Made by a program: the position numbers and the translations under genes
Part shown: in pieces, positions 45,434-56,591 of the stretch
Position numbering within the stretch: the stretch's first letter is position 1
Layout of the letters: each line of letters starts with the position of its first letter
Assembly: GCA_039707655.1 (NCBI GenBank)
Contig: CM077664.1
Location: 202,796,195 to 202,860,194, forward strand
Direction: 5' to 3'
DNA: 64,000 nt
DNA from: Elymus sibiricus
Taxonomy: Eukaryota > Streptophyta > Magnoliopsida > Poales > Poaceae
The notes under the pieces: model-generated
The model's database searches: none
What the model saw: the letters and a program-made list of their open reading frames with translations, nothing else
Told to the model about the DNA's origin: nothing

Positions 45434-46117
45434 ATGGGTTCATGGAAGCTGCGCCATTATTTTCAAGCACACCCAGTCACCGTTGTCACTCGCTTTCCTT
45501 CGCAACGCATCTTGAGAAATCCAGAGGCGACCGGAAGGATCGTGGAGTGGGCTCTGGAGCTATCAAGTTTTGATCTGAAATTTGAGAGCACCTCGACGAT
45601 CCAGAGTAGAGCCTTGGTGGAATTCATTGCAGAATGGACTCCCACGCCAGATGAAGAAAAACCAGAGACCTCTCTCCCCGGCAAGGAAATAGTTGATGAT
45701 TGGGTCATGTACTTTGATGGTGCTTTCACGCTGAAAGGCACCGGTGCTGGTGTGCTACTTATCGCACCCACCGGAGAGCACCTCAAGTATGTGGTCCAGA
45801 TGCACTTCCCCAGGGAGCAGGCCACCAACAACACTACTGAGTATGAGGGGTTGCTTGCCGGTCTGCGCATTGCAATTGACCTCGGTATCCGGAAACTGAT
45901 TATTAGAGGTGACTCGCAGCTTGTGGTGAGGCGGGTCAACAAGGATTACCAAAGCCCTTTGATGGAGGCATATGTCGATGAAGTGAGAAAATTGGAAGAG
46001 CACTTTGACGGTCTGCAAGCAGAGCACGTTCCTCGTGCCCGGAATGAGATTGCCGACGACCTGTCAAAGCTTGCCGCCCATAAGATGCCTGTGGAACCAG
46101 GAACTTTTGTGCTCTAA
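45434..46117 (+). pseudogene. BC RNase H
   Basis: This is the domain that removes RNA from the RNA:DNA hybrid. Catalytic residues are visible in order: Asp in VMYFDGAFTLKG, Glu in TEYEGLLAGL, Asp in RGDSQLVV and Asp in NEIADDLSKLA. The domain itself is intact and open. The reading frame upstream and downstream (TAA at 46115) is not. Confidence 0.8.
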
Positions 46118-46147
46118 CTAACTCAGCCATCCGTTACACCATCGAAG

Positions 46148-47539
46148 TTGGCGAAGAAAAGAAAACAAGATGTTGATGGTTACTTTTTGGCAGAGCTACC
46201 CGTAGCCACCAAGGAAGCAGATACCACCGACAAGCCGCCCTTTAGCGGTGAGCCGCAGCATCCGGCAAGCCAGATCCTTGCCGTCGAGCCACAAGCTCTG
46301 ACATGGGCGCAGCCGATTGTCCAATTCCTCTAGACAGGAGACCTTCCCGACGAGGAAGAAGATGCAGAAAGAGTGCCCCGTCAATCAAGGATGTATAAGT
46401 TTATCGACAACACCTTGTACAGGAAGAGACCTAACGAGGTAAAGTTGAAATGCATCTCCCGGGAAGATGGACAAAGGTTGTTGGAAGAGATACATGAAGG
46501 GATGTGCGGATCCCATATTGCGTCACGTGCACTTGTCAGCAAGGCATTCCGTCAAGGATTCTACTGGCCGACAACCCTTCAAGAGGCCTTGCCAGTGGTT
46601 ATCAGGTGCGAAGCATGGCAGTTCCACTCCAAGGACATCCACCAACCAGCTCAAGCCCTCCAAACCATCCCTCTTTCCTGGCCCTTCTCGGTCTAGGGGC
46701 TCGACATCATCGACCCCTTCCCCCTTGCTACCGGGGGCTTTGAATTCTTGTGTGTTGCAATCAACAAGTTTACAAAGTGGCCTGAAGTAGAGCCAGTGAG
46801 AAAGGTGACGGCAGAGTCAGCTATCAAGTTCCTCAAAGGATTGGTTGCCCATTTTGGTGTCCCCAACAGGATCATTACCGACAACGGCACCCAATTCACG
46901 AGCCACGCCTTCACAGCATATTGCCAGGAACTTGGAAATAAGATCTGCTATGCCTCCATTGCTCATCCAAGAAGCAATGGACACGTAGAGAGGGCAAATG
47001 CAGAAGTGTTGCATGGTCTAAAGACTAGGACATTTGATAGGCTGCACCAGTGTGGAAGGCGCTGGGTGGAAGAATTGCCGATGGTTCTTTGGTCAATCAG
47101 AACGACACCAAATCGAGCCACTGGCCAGACACCCTTCTCCCTTGTGTATGGTGCAGAAGCGGTACTCCCCACAGAACTCAATTACGGGTCACCTCGAGTC
47201 TTGGCCTTCGATGAGGAGGACCAAGATGAGCTGTGGCATGACGATGCCATGCTCCTTCAGGAAGATCGTTTCCGGGCTACTGTCCGTGCTGCACGGTACC
47301 AGCAAGCTTTGCGCCGCTACCATAGCCGCAAAGTGAATGCCAGGAACCTTGAGGAAGGCGACCTTGTTCTTTGTCGGATTCAATCCACGAAGGATAAAAA
47401 CAAGTTGATGCCGAAGTGGGAGGGCCCTTACCGAGTAGTACGAGTCTCTAGGCCCGGCGCAGTCTGCCTAGAGACAGAAGATGGCACTCCGGTGCTTAAC
47501 TCATGGAATATTGAGCATCTTCGTAAGTTCTACCCATAA
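46148..47539 (+). pseudogene. BC integrase
   Basis: The linker is followed by a zinc-binding HHCC region (HEGMCGSHI .. RCEAWQFHS) in which one Cys is Trp (D has RCEACQFHS). The DDE core has Asp in GLDIIDPF, Asp in ITDNGTQF and Glu in HVERANAEV. A C-terminal chromatin-type segment ends in NSWNIEHLRKFYP. TAG codons at about 46331 and 46694 interrupt it. At the second, D has TGG. The C-terminal 263 residues are open. Confidence 0.82.
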
Positions 47540-47541
47540 GG

Positions 47542-48390
47542 CGCGGTTGCCGGGCTGCCCGGCAACCTATTTTGTACAAGTTTGCCGTCAAGGCATGTAA
47601 ACCTTTGTACAAAGCCGGGCGCAGATCCCGTGCACAATAAAACTAAGTGTTTCACAACTATTTGTCCAAATGCATATTTATTTATGTGTTGCATGTAGTC
47701 TTGTGTTACAGTCTTTGCCTTGCATAAGATAGTTAATGAACCGTCAAGGTTCCAGTCCCCTCTTTTCTCTTCTTTCTTTTTCCTAGAGGAAGGAAGGATT
47801 CCTCGCGTACAAGCTTCCCTGGGAGATTGACGGTCATGGATACCAAAGGACGCGTTCAAGATATCGCCCTATGGCAAGAAGCACATCAAGGAATGAGATA
47901 AGTTGCAAAACTTTGAAATAAAGTCTTTATTGTAGTTGTGGCTCTCCTTGACCGATTTTGGCCTTTGTATGAGAAACCTGCACGCTAAGGAACCTTGTCG
48001 TGATTGACTGCGCTCTTATTTTGCTTTGAGTTTGCTCGGCAACCTAAGTAGCTGCGTTGTGGCCGGCAAGCGTGATCTTGCCGGCAGTGGCACCTCTGGC
48101 AAGCTGCTGAGGACTTGTTCCTCAGGTACATGCCGTAAGGGTGTGCACACCGGCAAGTGTCCGGTAAGCATAGGGTATGGAAAGTCATGCAAAGACAGGA
48201 TGGAATAAGGAGAATAACATGCATACATCCATTCAAAGTACGAAATACAACAATTGCTAAACATTTAGATACAAAAGTTGTCTTCCATGCCCCCATGGGG
48301 CTACATTGGTTTTGATACAGGAAGCTAAACGGAGGAGCCTAGGCGGAGCACGGCTCATCTTCAAGGTTCGACTAGGGCGATACTATGCGC
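47542..48390 (-). other. BC spacer: shared 3' flank of the antisense unit
   Basis: No gene is present. On the minus strand 48245 to about 47930 aligns with D 52437-52740, including GAATGGATGTATGCATG and GGTTCCTTAGCGTGCAGG. These would be the common 3' UTR and terminator region of the antisense transcript. 48245-48390 is specific to BC and follows the B3-like stop. Confidence 0.6.
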
Positions 48391-49060
48391 CTAGTTGGAG
48401 TCGTCGCCTTCGCTCTTGATACGCGAGGAGCTTTCATGGCTCTCGCTCTCGCTCTCGCTGCTGGAGTTGGTGTCGCTGCTGCTCTCACTTTCTGCGCAGC
48501 ATTCGATGCGGCCGCCAGAGGCCCTAAAGAACTTCACGAAGAGCGTGGCGGCTCCATCATACCTAAACTGGAGTAGCTGCCCCGACCCTAGATCACGGGA
48601 GCAGGCGAACGACTTCCACCCCCGCATCAAGAACAGAGAGCCGGCGGTGGAGAACTCTGCCGCCACCCTGGAAGGGCCATTGCAGCAGCCATCCGCCTGT
48701 AGCCACAGGCCTGAGGGCCTACTGCTCTCCATCACCCTCGCGAAGGGATCCGGGAGCCGGAGCCGACTGCGAAGCCGGCGGCGTAACCCCATGACAAACT
48801 CGTGCGCCATCACCACTGTGTGGGGTTCCTGCAACGCCACCACCATGCAGGCTTCCGCCTGAGGGAGGGGGCAGCCGCTCCACCACGTCCGCCACGCCCG
48901 CCTCGTCCACGGAGCCACACCCCCCGCGGCCGCGAGAGGCGGCTCTGCTGTGGGCACTAGGGCTGGTGCTCACGACCACCACTGAGGAATGCATCCGGCC
49001 CCGAGGGGGGACCCTTGAGGCGGAGGCAAACGCGCGGGCTCGACCTCCACCCCTCGCCAT
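48391..49060 (-). pseudogene. BC antisense gene: B3-domain-like protein with acidic serine tail
   Basis: It is encoded opposite to gag-pol. It starts MARGGGRARAFASASRVPP at 49060 and shifts frame by one base near 48880 in a C-rich run. It then continues to 48391 as a frame that is also open back to 48957. The core reads like a plant B3 DNA-binding domain: LRLPDPFARVM, then LWLQADG, then FLMRGWKSFACSRDLGSGQ and LLQFRYDGAATLFVKFF, the usual order of the B3 pseudobarrel with its GW.FA..L..GD/Q..F signature. The C-terminus is Ser/Glu-rich (SESSSDTNSSSESESE) and could be an acidic region. B3 proteins are plant-specific transcription factors. Assignment rests on pattern only. The shift makes this copy broken. 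Confidence 0.55.
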
Positions 49061-49256
49061 CGCAGTGGTAGGCTTCAAGGAAAGCAAGGATGAATTAAAG
49101 GTTAGAGGAGGAAAATGGCGAAGGCAGAAGATGGGTGGAGAAGATTGCCACTCCCCCCGCCCTCTCTTATAGCGCCCTAGGGGGATTACTCTCCCTCCTG
49201 CTTCGCCTCCCTTAATGGCGGAAATCGAGGAAGGAGATGCGAGAAGTCATGCGAAA

Positions 49257-49440
49257 TGAGCAGCGCCCTCCACGTTTTTCCTTTTTATGGGGGAGGCGCG
49301 AGGGCTGGCTCTTTTTTGTCCTACATGGCCACGCTTTTCAGACGCTCCACCTCCTGCCGCCGCTCTGTTCCACCTCTCCCACACCCGCATTTAATGCGCA
49401 TCATGGGCGGGTGCGGTAAAAGAGAAGATTATGACAGTTA
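49257..49440 (-). promoter_or_regulatory. Antisense-gene promoter region in BC
   Basis: On the minus strand it contains CCCATAAAAAGGAAA (near 49285) followed by GGGCGCTGCTCATTT. It aligns with D 37851-38030, and homology ends immediately downstream. It is placed to transcribe the B3-like gene, about 200 bases before its ATG. Confidence 0.65.
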
Positions 49441-49525
49441 TCCTCTGCCACGCGCCGCCTGTGCACTGTTTGGGCCTAGCCCAACGACGCCTCGCATGCG
49501 CGCCTGGCCCAGGCCCAGGGGCTCC

Positions 49526-50447
49526 TGCCGGTGTACTAAGACATGGGTGCCCTCGTACCCAGACTTCTGCACAGGCAGTTGTAGCCTCCCTTCCGGCAAA
49601 GGTTTGACAGAGGATAACTACGACTCAAGACTCAACACCAAGACCGTGAAGAAGACCTCAAGGCAGGATCGAGGAGCACTATTCTCGTACTAAAGATCGA
49701 CGCTGTCCTTGACGGCAAGCTCCGTCCCGGCAAGGACAGGACCGAGGCTATGGTTGCCGGCAAGCTCCCTTGCCAGCAAGCATGGCCCGGCAAGCTCCGT
49801 GCCAGCAGGTTTGTTTTGTCTCATTACCGCGCCACCTCACCATCGACCAGATAGGCTCGTGGGCTAGGTGTCGATCGGGCAGGCAGTCAACATGGTCGGC
49901 CAAGGCACGTGTCAGCACGCCGTGCCGAGATTAACTTTAATGACACCCGTCCCCGGGACGTGTCGAGATTACAGAAGGGCGCCACGACGGGTAGTACAGA
50001 TCTTTTGCCCAAGGCCTCGCCTCCCCGACGTAGCACCTCACGGTGCATTGAATGCGTTTGTCTTACCCCGTTGGAAGATAAACGTGATGATGGTGCAAGT
50101 CACTGTTCACACTCTGTAATGACCATATTAGCCATTGTGGTTACCCCTTGGCCTATAAAAGGAGGCCCACAGCTACCGGTAGAACGGTCAACACCCAGTT
50201 CAATTACACGCTGTAGCTGCATTTTCCCGAGCACCTTGCCAGAAAACTGCGCTCCCTGTAACCAGAGTTCATATTCGATCAACCACAGAGCAGGAGTAGG
50301 GTTTTACGCTCATAGCGGCCCGAACCTGGATAAATCTCCCGTGTGTTCTTGCACTTACTAAAGACCTGCTCTTTGTCCCACGCACGTCCCCTGAGCCGAA
50401 TCGCAAAGGGACCCGTTCGGTCCCATAGATAGTCGTTTCCCACGACA
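49526..50447 (+). repeat. 3' LTR of BC
   Basis: It opens TGCCGGTGTACTAAG and closes TTTCCCACGACA, with the TATA-like box CCTATAAAAGGAGGCC near 50151. It is followed by the second GAGCC. Confidence 0.92.
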
Positions 50448-52344
50448 GAGCCTGTTCACGCTGATGACGTGCCGGCAACTGAAGCTGCCGGCAATCAGGC
50501 GACGACAACCAAGGTTGTCGGAGAAGAAACTGTCCCCCCTCAACAGTCTCAGTCTGGTAAGCCTTCTGCTGTTGAGTGCTTTTCTCTCTCAATCTCCTTT
50601 TTTGTTTTCTTGAACTTGGTCTGAATCTTGATTTCCTTTCTTCTCCATTCTTTCGAATCCACCTCCATCTAATGAAATGGACATTGACTCCACCATCGAG
50701 GGGATTGCGAGGGACACTGCCAACGAGGCCAACGGCATTGCTGTTGATGAGGCCGTCGTGGGGGACGACGAGGAAGGCGCCAAGGCCGCTCACGAAGAGG
50801 CTACCGAGGACGATGCTGAGGAGGGCGGCATCAATAGTGCCAAGGCCACTGGAGACATCTCTGTTCCAGGAGCGCCAAGCGCTGACTCGGCCATGAGGGC
50901 GATCCTGGCCGGCATGGCGGCCACGGACGACCACCCTTCGGCATCAGAGGAAACCTTCTCAAGCAGATATCTGAAGGTTGGCGACAACTTGTTTGTCAGC
51001 CTCCCTGGGACGTCAAGCATCGGGGCGCCCACAAAAGGAGAAGCCTTGGATGATGATATTATTGCCGCCGCTGGACTCGAGGTCGCCGATGAGCCGCATG
51101 CCAACACCTACAAAACCAAAGAACAACAACTCCTCAAGGCCATGGGCGTGAACTTCCAGAAGCTTCATGCCTGCTACCTCAGCCGTACCGAGAACTTGGA
51201 TTCCAGAGCTGCCGTCCTTGACAAGGCAGAGGAGGAGTTCAAGAAGCGTGTGGAGGAAACGCAAATATGTTATGCAGAATGCCTCTAGGACCTCCAAGAA
51301 CAGCACACCCAGCTCGCCAAGGCCATGGAGCAGTTTGTCCTGGAGAAGGCTGAGGCCGACAAGGCACATGAGGAAGCTGCGCAGAGGATAGCGACAACCG
51401 AGGCATGGCTGAATGAGAGCAAGGTTGGTCTCGACGCTTATGAAGAAGAGCTTGCCGCTCGTGAAGCGGAGCTTGCCGCTACGCTTCACGGCAAGGATAA
51501 TGAGATCCAGTCCTTCGTCTCACAGCAAACCCAGGAGCTGGAGTGCAAGCACAAAGAAGCCATCGAGGCTCAAGCTACATAGTATGCAAACAAGATCAAG
51601 GAGGCCGTCGATGCTGCCGAAGCCGCAGAGGCCACCAAGACCGAGCTAGAAGGCAAAATGCGAGCGCTCAAAGCAGATATCGCCGCAAACGGCAAGGACA
51701 TCTTGGCGCTCAAAGCAGAGGCAGAGAAGGCAACTCACACCTTGGCTGAGCTGCAAACTTCAGTGTCCGCCAAGAGCCAAGAGCTCACCAAGGCCAATGA
51801 TACTATCGAAGATCACAAGATGAAATTAACAGCCTTGGAGAAGTCTCTTGATGAAGCCAGAAAGCGTGAGAAGATCTTGGCGAAGGACCTCCAAGACGCG
51901 AAGGCCTTGGTCGCGAGCACCGCCAATAGTTTCAATGAGCTCAAGAGCGCCTACAAGCTATGGACTGACCGTCTTGTGGTTGCCACGGAGAACCTGTCTG
52001 CACAGTTGTTCGCCATGGGCTTGCCGGAATACAACTACTCCATCGCCGAAGGGGACACCGCCAGTGCCAGGCTCACTCTCTTCTTCGAAAGCTTGATCGA
52101 GGCGCTGGAGAAGCATCACGGGGCTCGAGCTGCATACCTTGCCACCGAATCCCGCAAGCTTTGCCAGGATGTCCTCTTCAAGGTACTCATCAAGGTGGCA
52201 TACCGGAACCCAGGCATTGATCTCACCAAAGCCTTCGTCAGTCTGCCGAGGGGGGCCAACACCAGGATCGCCGAAGAGCTCGTCGCGCCCATCACCGATA
52301 GGGTTGGCCAGATCCCTAGGACAGAGGGTGGAGTTACCCACTAA
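50448..52344 (+). pseudogene. D antisense gene, 3' part (coiled coil)
   Basis: Directly after the GAGCC copy the frame interrupted at 40188 continues in phase up to a GTAAG donor near 50556. After a short intron, a long frame begins by 50677 (MDIDSTIEGIARDTANEANG) and runs to 52344. It is broken only by TAG at 51286 and 51580, both best explained as former CAG. It encodes an acidic linker and then a coiled coil (for example LDEARKREKILAKDLQDAKA) of about 200 residues, ending in a globular part (AYRNPGIDLTKAFVSLPRG). This layout equals R1's antisense exon 2. Its role is unknown; a structural or DNA/RNA-binding accessory function is a guess. Confidence 0.65.
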
Positions 52345-53139
52345 TCCTGCAGCCACACCTTGCCGCGTGCATGATCATGTAAAAGGTAGATTTAACTTTA
52401 AGTTAGATCTGCACTACGGCATTGATGTCATATAACTTGCGTTTCGAATGGATGTATGCATGCTATTCCTCTTGTTTTATTCTGTCTTCGCATGATTTCT
52501 GTACCCTACACTTGCCGGAGACTTGCCGGTGCGCGTACTCTTGCCGCGAGCGCTTGAGGAGCGGGTCCTTAGCAGCTTGCCGGAAGTGCCGCTGCCGGCA
52601 AGGATACACTTGACGATCACAACGCAGCCACTAAGTTGTTGAGCGGACTCAAAACAAAATAAGAGCGTAGCTGATCACGACAAGGTTCCTTAGCGTGCAG
52701 GTTTCTCATACAAAGGCCAAAATCGTTCAAGGAGAAATTGCAACTACAACAAAGAATTTACTTCAAAGTTTTTCAACTTAGCTTTTTCTTTACTATACTT
52801 CTTGTCATAGAACGATATCTTGAACGACACTTGGTATCCATACCGTCACTCCCCTCAGGGAAATTTGCACGCGAGGAACCCTTCTTTCCTTTGGGAAAAA
52901 GAAAGAAGAGAAAAGAGGAGGCTGGAACCTTGACAGTTCGTTAATCATCCTATGCAAGGTAAAATGTAACACAAGGTTGCCTGCAACACATAAATAAATA
53001 TGTACTTTGACAAAGAATTGTGAAACACTTAGCTTTATTTATTGTGCATGGGATCTGCGCCCAGCTCTGTACAAAGGTTTACATGCCTTGCCGGCAAACT
53101 TGTACAAAAGAGGTTGCCGGGCAGCCCGGCAACCGCGCC
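52345..53139 (+). other. D spacer between antisense gene and pol end
   Basis: No gene is present. It holds the 3' flank shared with BC, including CTTGCCGG-rich motifs. It also holds the facing 3' ends of the pol transcript (minus) and the antisense gene (plus). Confidence 0.6.
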
Positions 53140-54366
53140 TTATGGGTAAAACTTGCGAAGATGCTCAATATTCCCTGAGTTGAGCACCGGGGTGCCATCT
53201 TCGGTCTCTAGGTGGACTGCGCCAGGCCTAGTGAGTCGTATCACCCGGTAAGGGCCTTCCCACTTTGGTGTCAACTTGTTTTGACCCTTCGTGGACTGAA
53301 TCCAATGAAGAACAAGGTCGCCTTCCTCAAGGTTCCTAGCGTTCACTTTGCGGCTATGGTAGCGGCGCAAAGCTTGCTGGTACCGTGCAGCATGGACAGC
53401 AGCCCGGAAACGGTCTTCCTCAAGGAGCGTAGCATCATCTTGCCGCAGCTCATCTTGATCCTCCTCATCGAAGGCCAAGACTCGAGGTGACCCATATCTG
53501 AGTTCTGTGGGGAGCACCGCTTCTGCACCATAAACAAGGGAGAAGGGTGTTTGGCTAGTGGCTCGACTTGCTGTCGTTCTGATTGACCAAAGAACCGCCG
53601 GCAACTCTTCCACCCAGCGCCTTCCACACTTGTGCAACCTGTCGAAAGTTCTGGTCTTGAGACCACGCATCACTTCTGTATTTGCCCTCTCTACTTTTAC
53701 ATTGCTCCTTGGGTGAGCAACAGAGGCATCGCAAATATTATTTCCATGTTCTTGGCAATATGCTGTGAAGGCGTGGCTCATGAATTGGGTGCCGTTATCG
53801 GTGATGATCCTATTGGGGACACCAAAACGAGCAACCAATCCTTTGAGGAACTTGATGGCTGACTGTGCCGTCACCTTCCTCACTGGCTCCACATCAGGCC
53901 ACTTTGTAAACTTGTCGATTGCAGCATACAAGAATTCAAAGCCCCCGGTAGCACGGGGGAAGGGGCGGACGATGTCGAGCCCCCAGACCAAGAAAATCCA
54001 AGAGAGAGGGATGGTTTGGAGGGCTTGAGCTGGTTGGTGGATGTCCTTGGAGTGGAACTGGCATGCTTCACACCTGATGACCACCGCCAAGGCATCTTGA
54101 AGGGTTGTCGGCCAGTAGAACCCTTGACGGAACGCTTTGCCGACAAGCGCGCGTGACCTGATATGAGAGCCACACATCCCTTCATGCATCTCTTCCAACA
54201 GCCTCTGTCCATCTTCCCGGCAGATGCACTTCAATTTCACCCCATTTGGTCTTCGCTTGTACAAAATGTTATCGACAAACTTGTACATCCTTGATTGACA
54301 GGATACTCTTTCAGCGTCCTCTTGCTCATCGGGAAGATCTCCTGTTTGAAGGTACTGGACAATTGG
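53140..54366 (-). pseudogene. D integrase
   Basis: An open frame from the HHCC zinc region (HEGMCGSHI .. RCEACQFHS, all four ligands present) through the DDE core (WGLDIVRPFP, ITDNGTQFM, KVERANTEV) to the C-terminus EDGTPVLNSGNIEHLRKFYP. It is better preserved than BC's. It is separated from RNase H by a TAG at 54369-54367 where BC has CAG. Confidence 0.82.
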
Positions 54367-54369
54367 CTA

Positions 54370-55320
54370 TGCCCATGCCGGAGCTTGTGGCTCGACGACA
54401 AGGACTAAAGGCACTTCTTCCTCTGTGGGAGCGCTTGCTTCGACGGCAAGGATCTGGCTTGCCAGAAGCTGCGGCTCACCGACCAAGGGTATCTTGTCGG
54501 CGGTATCCACTTTCTTGGCGGCTGCCGGCAGCTCTGCCAAAAAGTAACCACCAACCTCTTGTTTTCTCTTCTTCACCAGCCTTGATGGTGTCACGGATGG
54601 CTGAGTCAGATGGAGCACAAAAGTTCCTGGTTCCACAGGCATCTTTTGGATGTCAAGCTTTGACAGGTCGTCGACAATCCAATTCTGGGCACGAGGAACG
54701 TGCTCCGCTTGCAGACCGTCAAAGTGCTCTTCCAACTTCCTCACCTCATCAACATAGGCCTCCATCAAAGGGCTCTGGTAATCCTTGTTGACCTGCCTCA
54801 CCACAAGCTGCGAGTCGTCTCTGATAATCAACTTTCGAATAGCAAGGTCGATTGCAATGCGCAGGCTGGCAAGCAATCCCTCGTACTCAGCAGTGTTGTT
54901 GGTGGCCTGCTCCCTGGGAAAGTGCATCTGAAGCACGTACTTGAGGTGCTCTCCGGTGGGTGCTATAAGCAGCACACCGGCACCGGCGCCTTTCAGCGTG
55001 AAAGCACCGTCAAAGTACATGATCCAATCGTCAACAGTTTCCTTGCCGGGGAGAGAGGTCTCTAGAACTTCTTCGTCTGGCGTTGGGGTCCATTCTGCAA
55101 TGAATTCTGCCAAAGCCCTGCTCTGAATCGTTGAGGTACTCTCAAACTTCAAATCAAAGCTTGACAACTCCAATGCCCACTCCACAATCCTGCTGGTTGC
55201 TTCTGGATTTCTCAGGATACATTGCAAAGGAAAGAGAGTGACGACGGTGACTGGGTGTGCTTGAAAATAATGGCGCAGCTTCCTTGCGCCCATGAGAAGG
55301 CCAAAGAGCAACTTCTGCAC
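54370..55320 (-). pseudogene. D RNase H and linker
   Basis: It contains the RNase H landmarks IMYFDGAFTLKGAG, TAEYEGLLASL, RDDSQLVV and NWIVDDLSKLD. In BC the third reads RGDSQLVV and the last NEIADDLSKLA, so the active-site Asp residues are kept but neighbours have changed. A Lys/Glu/Pro linker leads to integrase. Confidence 0.8.
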
Positions 55321-56552
55321 ACCAGAGTACCTTGATCTAGCCCCTTGTAGGAGGGAGCTGACAAACTAGACTGGGAGCTGCACCTTCTTCTTCACAACTT
55401 GCTGATCTGGCTCACTTGCTTGCACAATCTCTAGCTTGTCGGCACCTGACCTTGTCGAAGAAGATTCTGGCTTGTCGGCTTGTGGCTCTGCGGCTGCTAC
55501 CTCCTCTTCATCTGCCTCTCTTTCAGCCACAAGTGCAGCACTAACCACTTGATTCATTGCCGCTAAGTATAGCAACACGTCTCTTGTGGCCTAGGCTCAA
55601 CTAGGACTGGCGGAGAGGACAAGTACTCCTTCAAATCCTGGAGCGCGGCCTCCGCTTCCGGAGTCCAGTTCACTGGACCTGCCTTTTTCAATATCTTGAA
55701 AAATGGCAAGGCGTGCTCTGCCGATTTGGAGATGAACCTGCTGAGGGTGGCAACATAGTCGGCAAGACGCCTGACGTCCTTGACGCGTCTTGGTGCTTCA
55801 ATATGCTCAATTGCTTTGATCATGTCGGGGTTGGCTTCAATCCCTCTCTGAGATACAAAGAACCCAAGAAGCTTGCCGGACGGAACACCGAACACATACT
55901 TCTCAGGGTTGAGCTTCAAGTTGAGTTTGCACAAGTTTGCAAATGTTTCCTCCAAATCTTGGATCAGTGTTGACTTGTCTCTAGTTTTGACAACAATGTC
56001 GTCCATGTAGGCTTCCACATTTCTGTGCAGCTGTGGCTCAAAACTGATCTAAACTGCTCTGGCAAAGGTTGCCCCGGCACTCTTCAATCCGAAAGGCATA
56101 CGCAAAAAGCAGTATGTTCCACATGGAGTGATGAATGCGGTTTTCTCCTCATCTTCCTTGGCCATAAAGAACTGATGATAACCAAAATAGGCATCAAGAA
56201 AAGAGAGTAACTCACAGCCGGTAGTGGAGTCCACAATCTGGTCGATGCGCGGCAAAGGGAAAGGGTCCTTTGGACATGCTTTATTTATATCAGTGAAGTC
56301 TATACAAAGCCTCCACTTCCCATTCGCCTTGCGCACTACGACTGGATTGGCTAACCACGTAGGGTGTAGCACTCCTCTGACCAGGCCCGCTACTTCCAGC
56401 TTCTTGATTTCCTCGGCAATGAACTCTTGCCGCTCCAAGTCTTGCTTTCTGACCTTCTGCTTGACGGGTCTCACATGACGGCAGATAGCTAGGTGGTGCT
56501 CAATTAACTCCCTAGGAACGCCGGGGATGTCAGATGCTTGCCAAGCAAACAC
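55321..56552 (-). pseudogene. D reverse transcriptase
   Basis: Motifs follow in order: CIDFTDINKACPKDPFPLPR, LSFLDAYFGYHQFFMAKE, FLRMPFGLKSAGATFARAV, the catalytic YMDDIVV, and GKLLGFFVSQRGIEANPD. Breaks are TAG at 56051-56049 (CAG in BC), a one-base loss near 55570 and TAG at 55366 (TAC in BC). All catalytic residues I can see are present. Confidence 0.8.
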
Positions 56553-56591
56553 ATCGACATTCGCCCGTAGGAAGGCAACGAGCTCACTTTC

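Larger units (their letters stand above)
40189..50447 (+). mobile_element. BC: complete Tat/Retand-like Gypsy element with an antisense B3-like gene
   Basis: Two LTRs with TG..CGACA ends are flanked by perfect GAGCC duplications (40184-40188 and 50448-50452). In order it carries a primer site, gag, protease, RT, RNase H, integrase, then an opposite-strand gene and the 3' LTR, about 10.3 kb in all. All domains are recognisable, but gag-pol has at least five frameshifts and several stops, so this copy is dead. It lies in opposite orientation inside its relative D. LTR copies differ by a few percent by eye. Confidence 0.92.
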
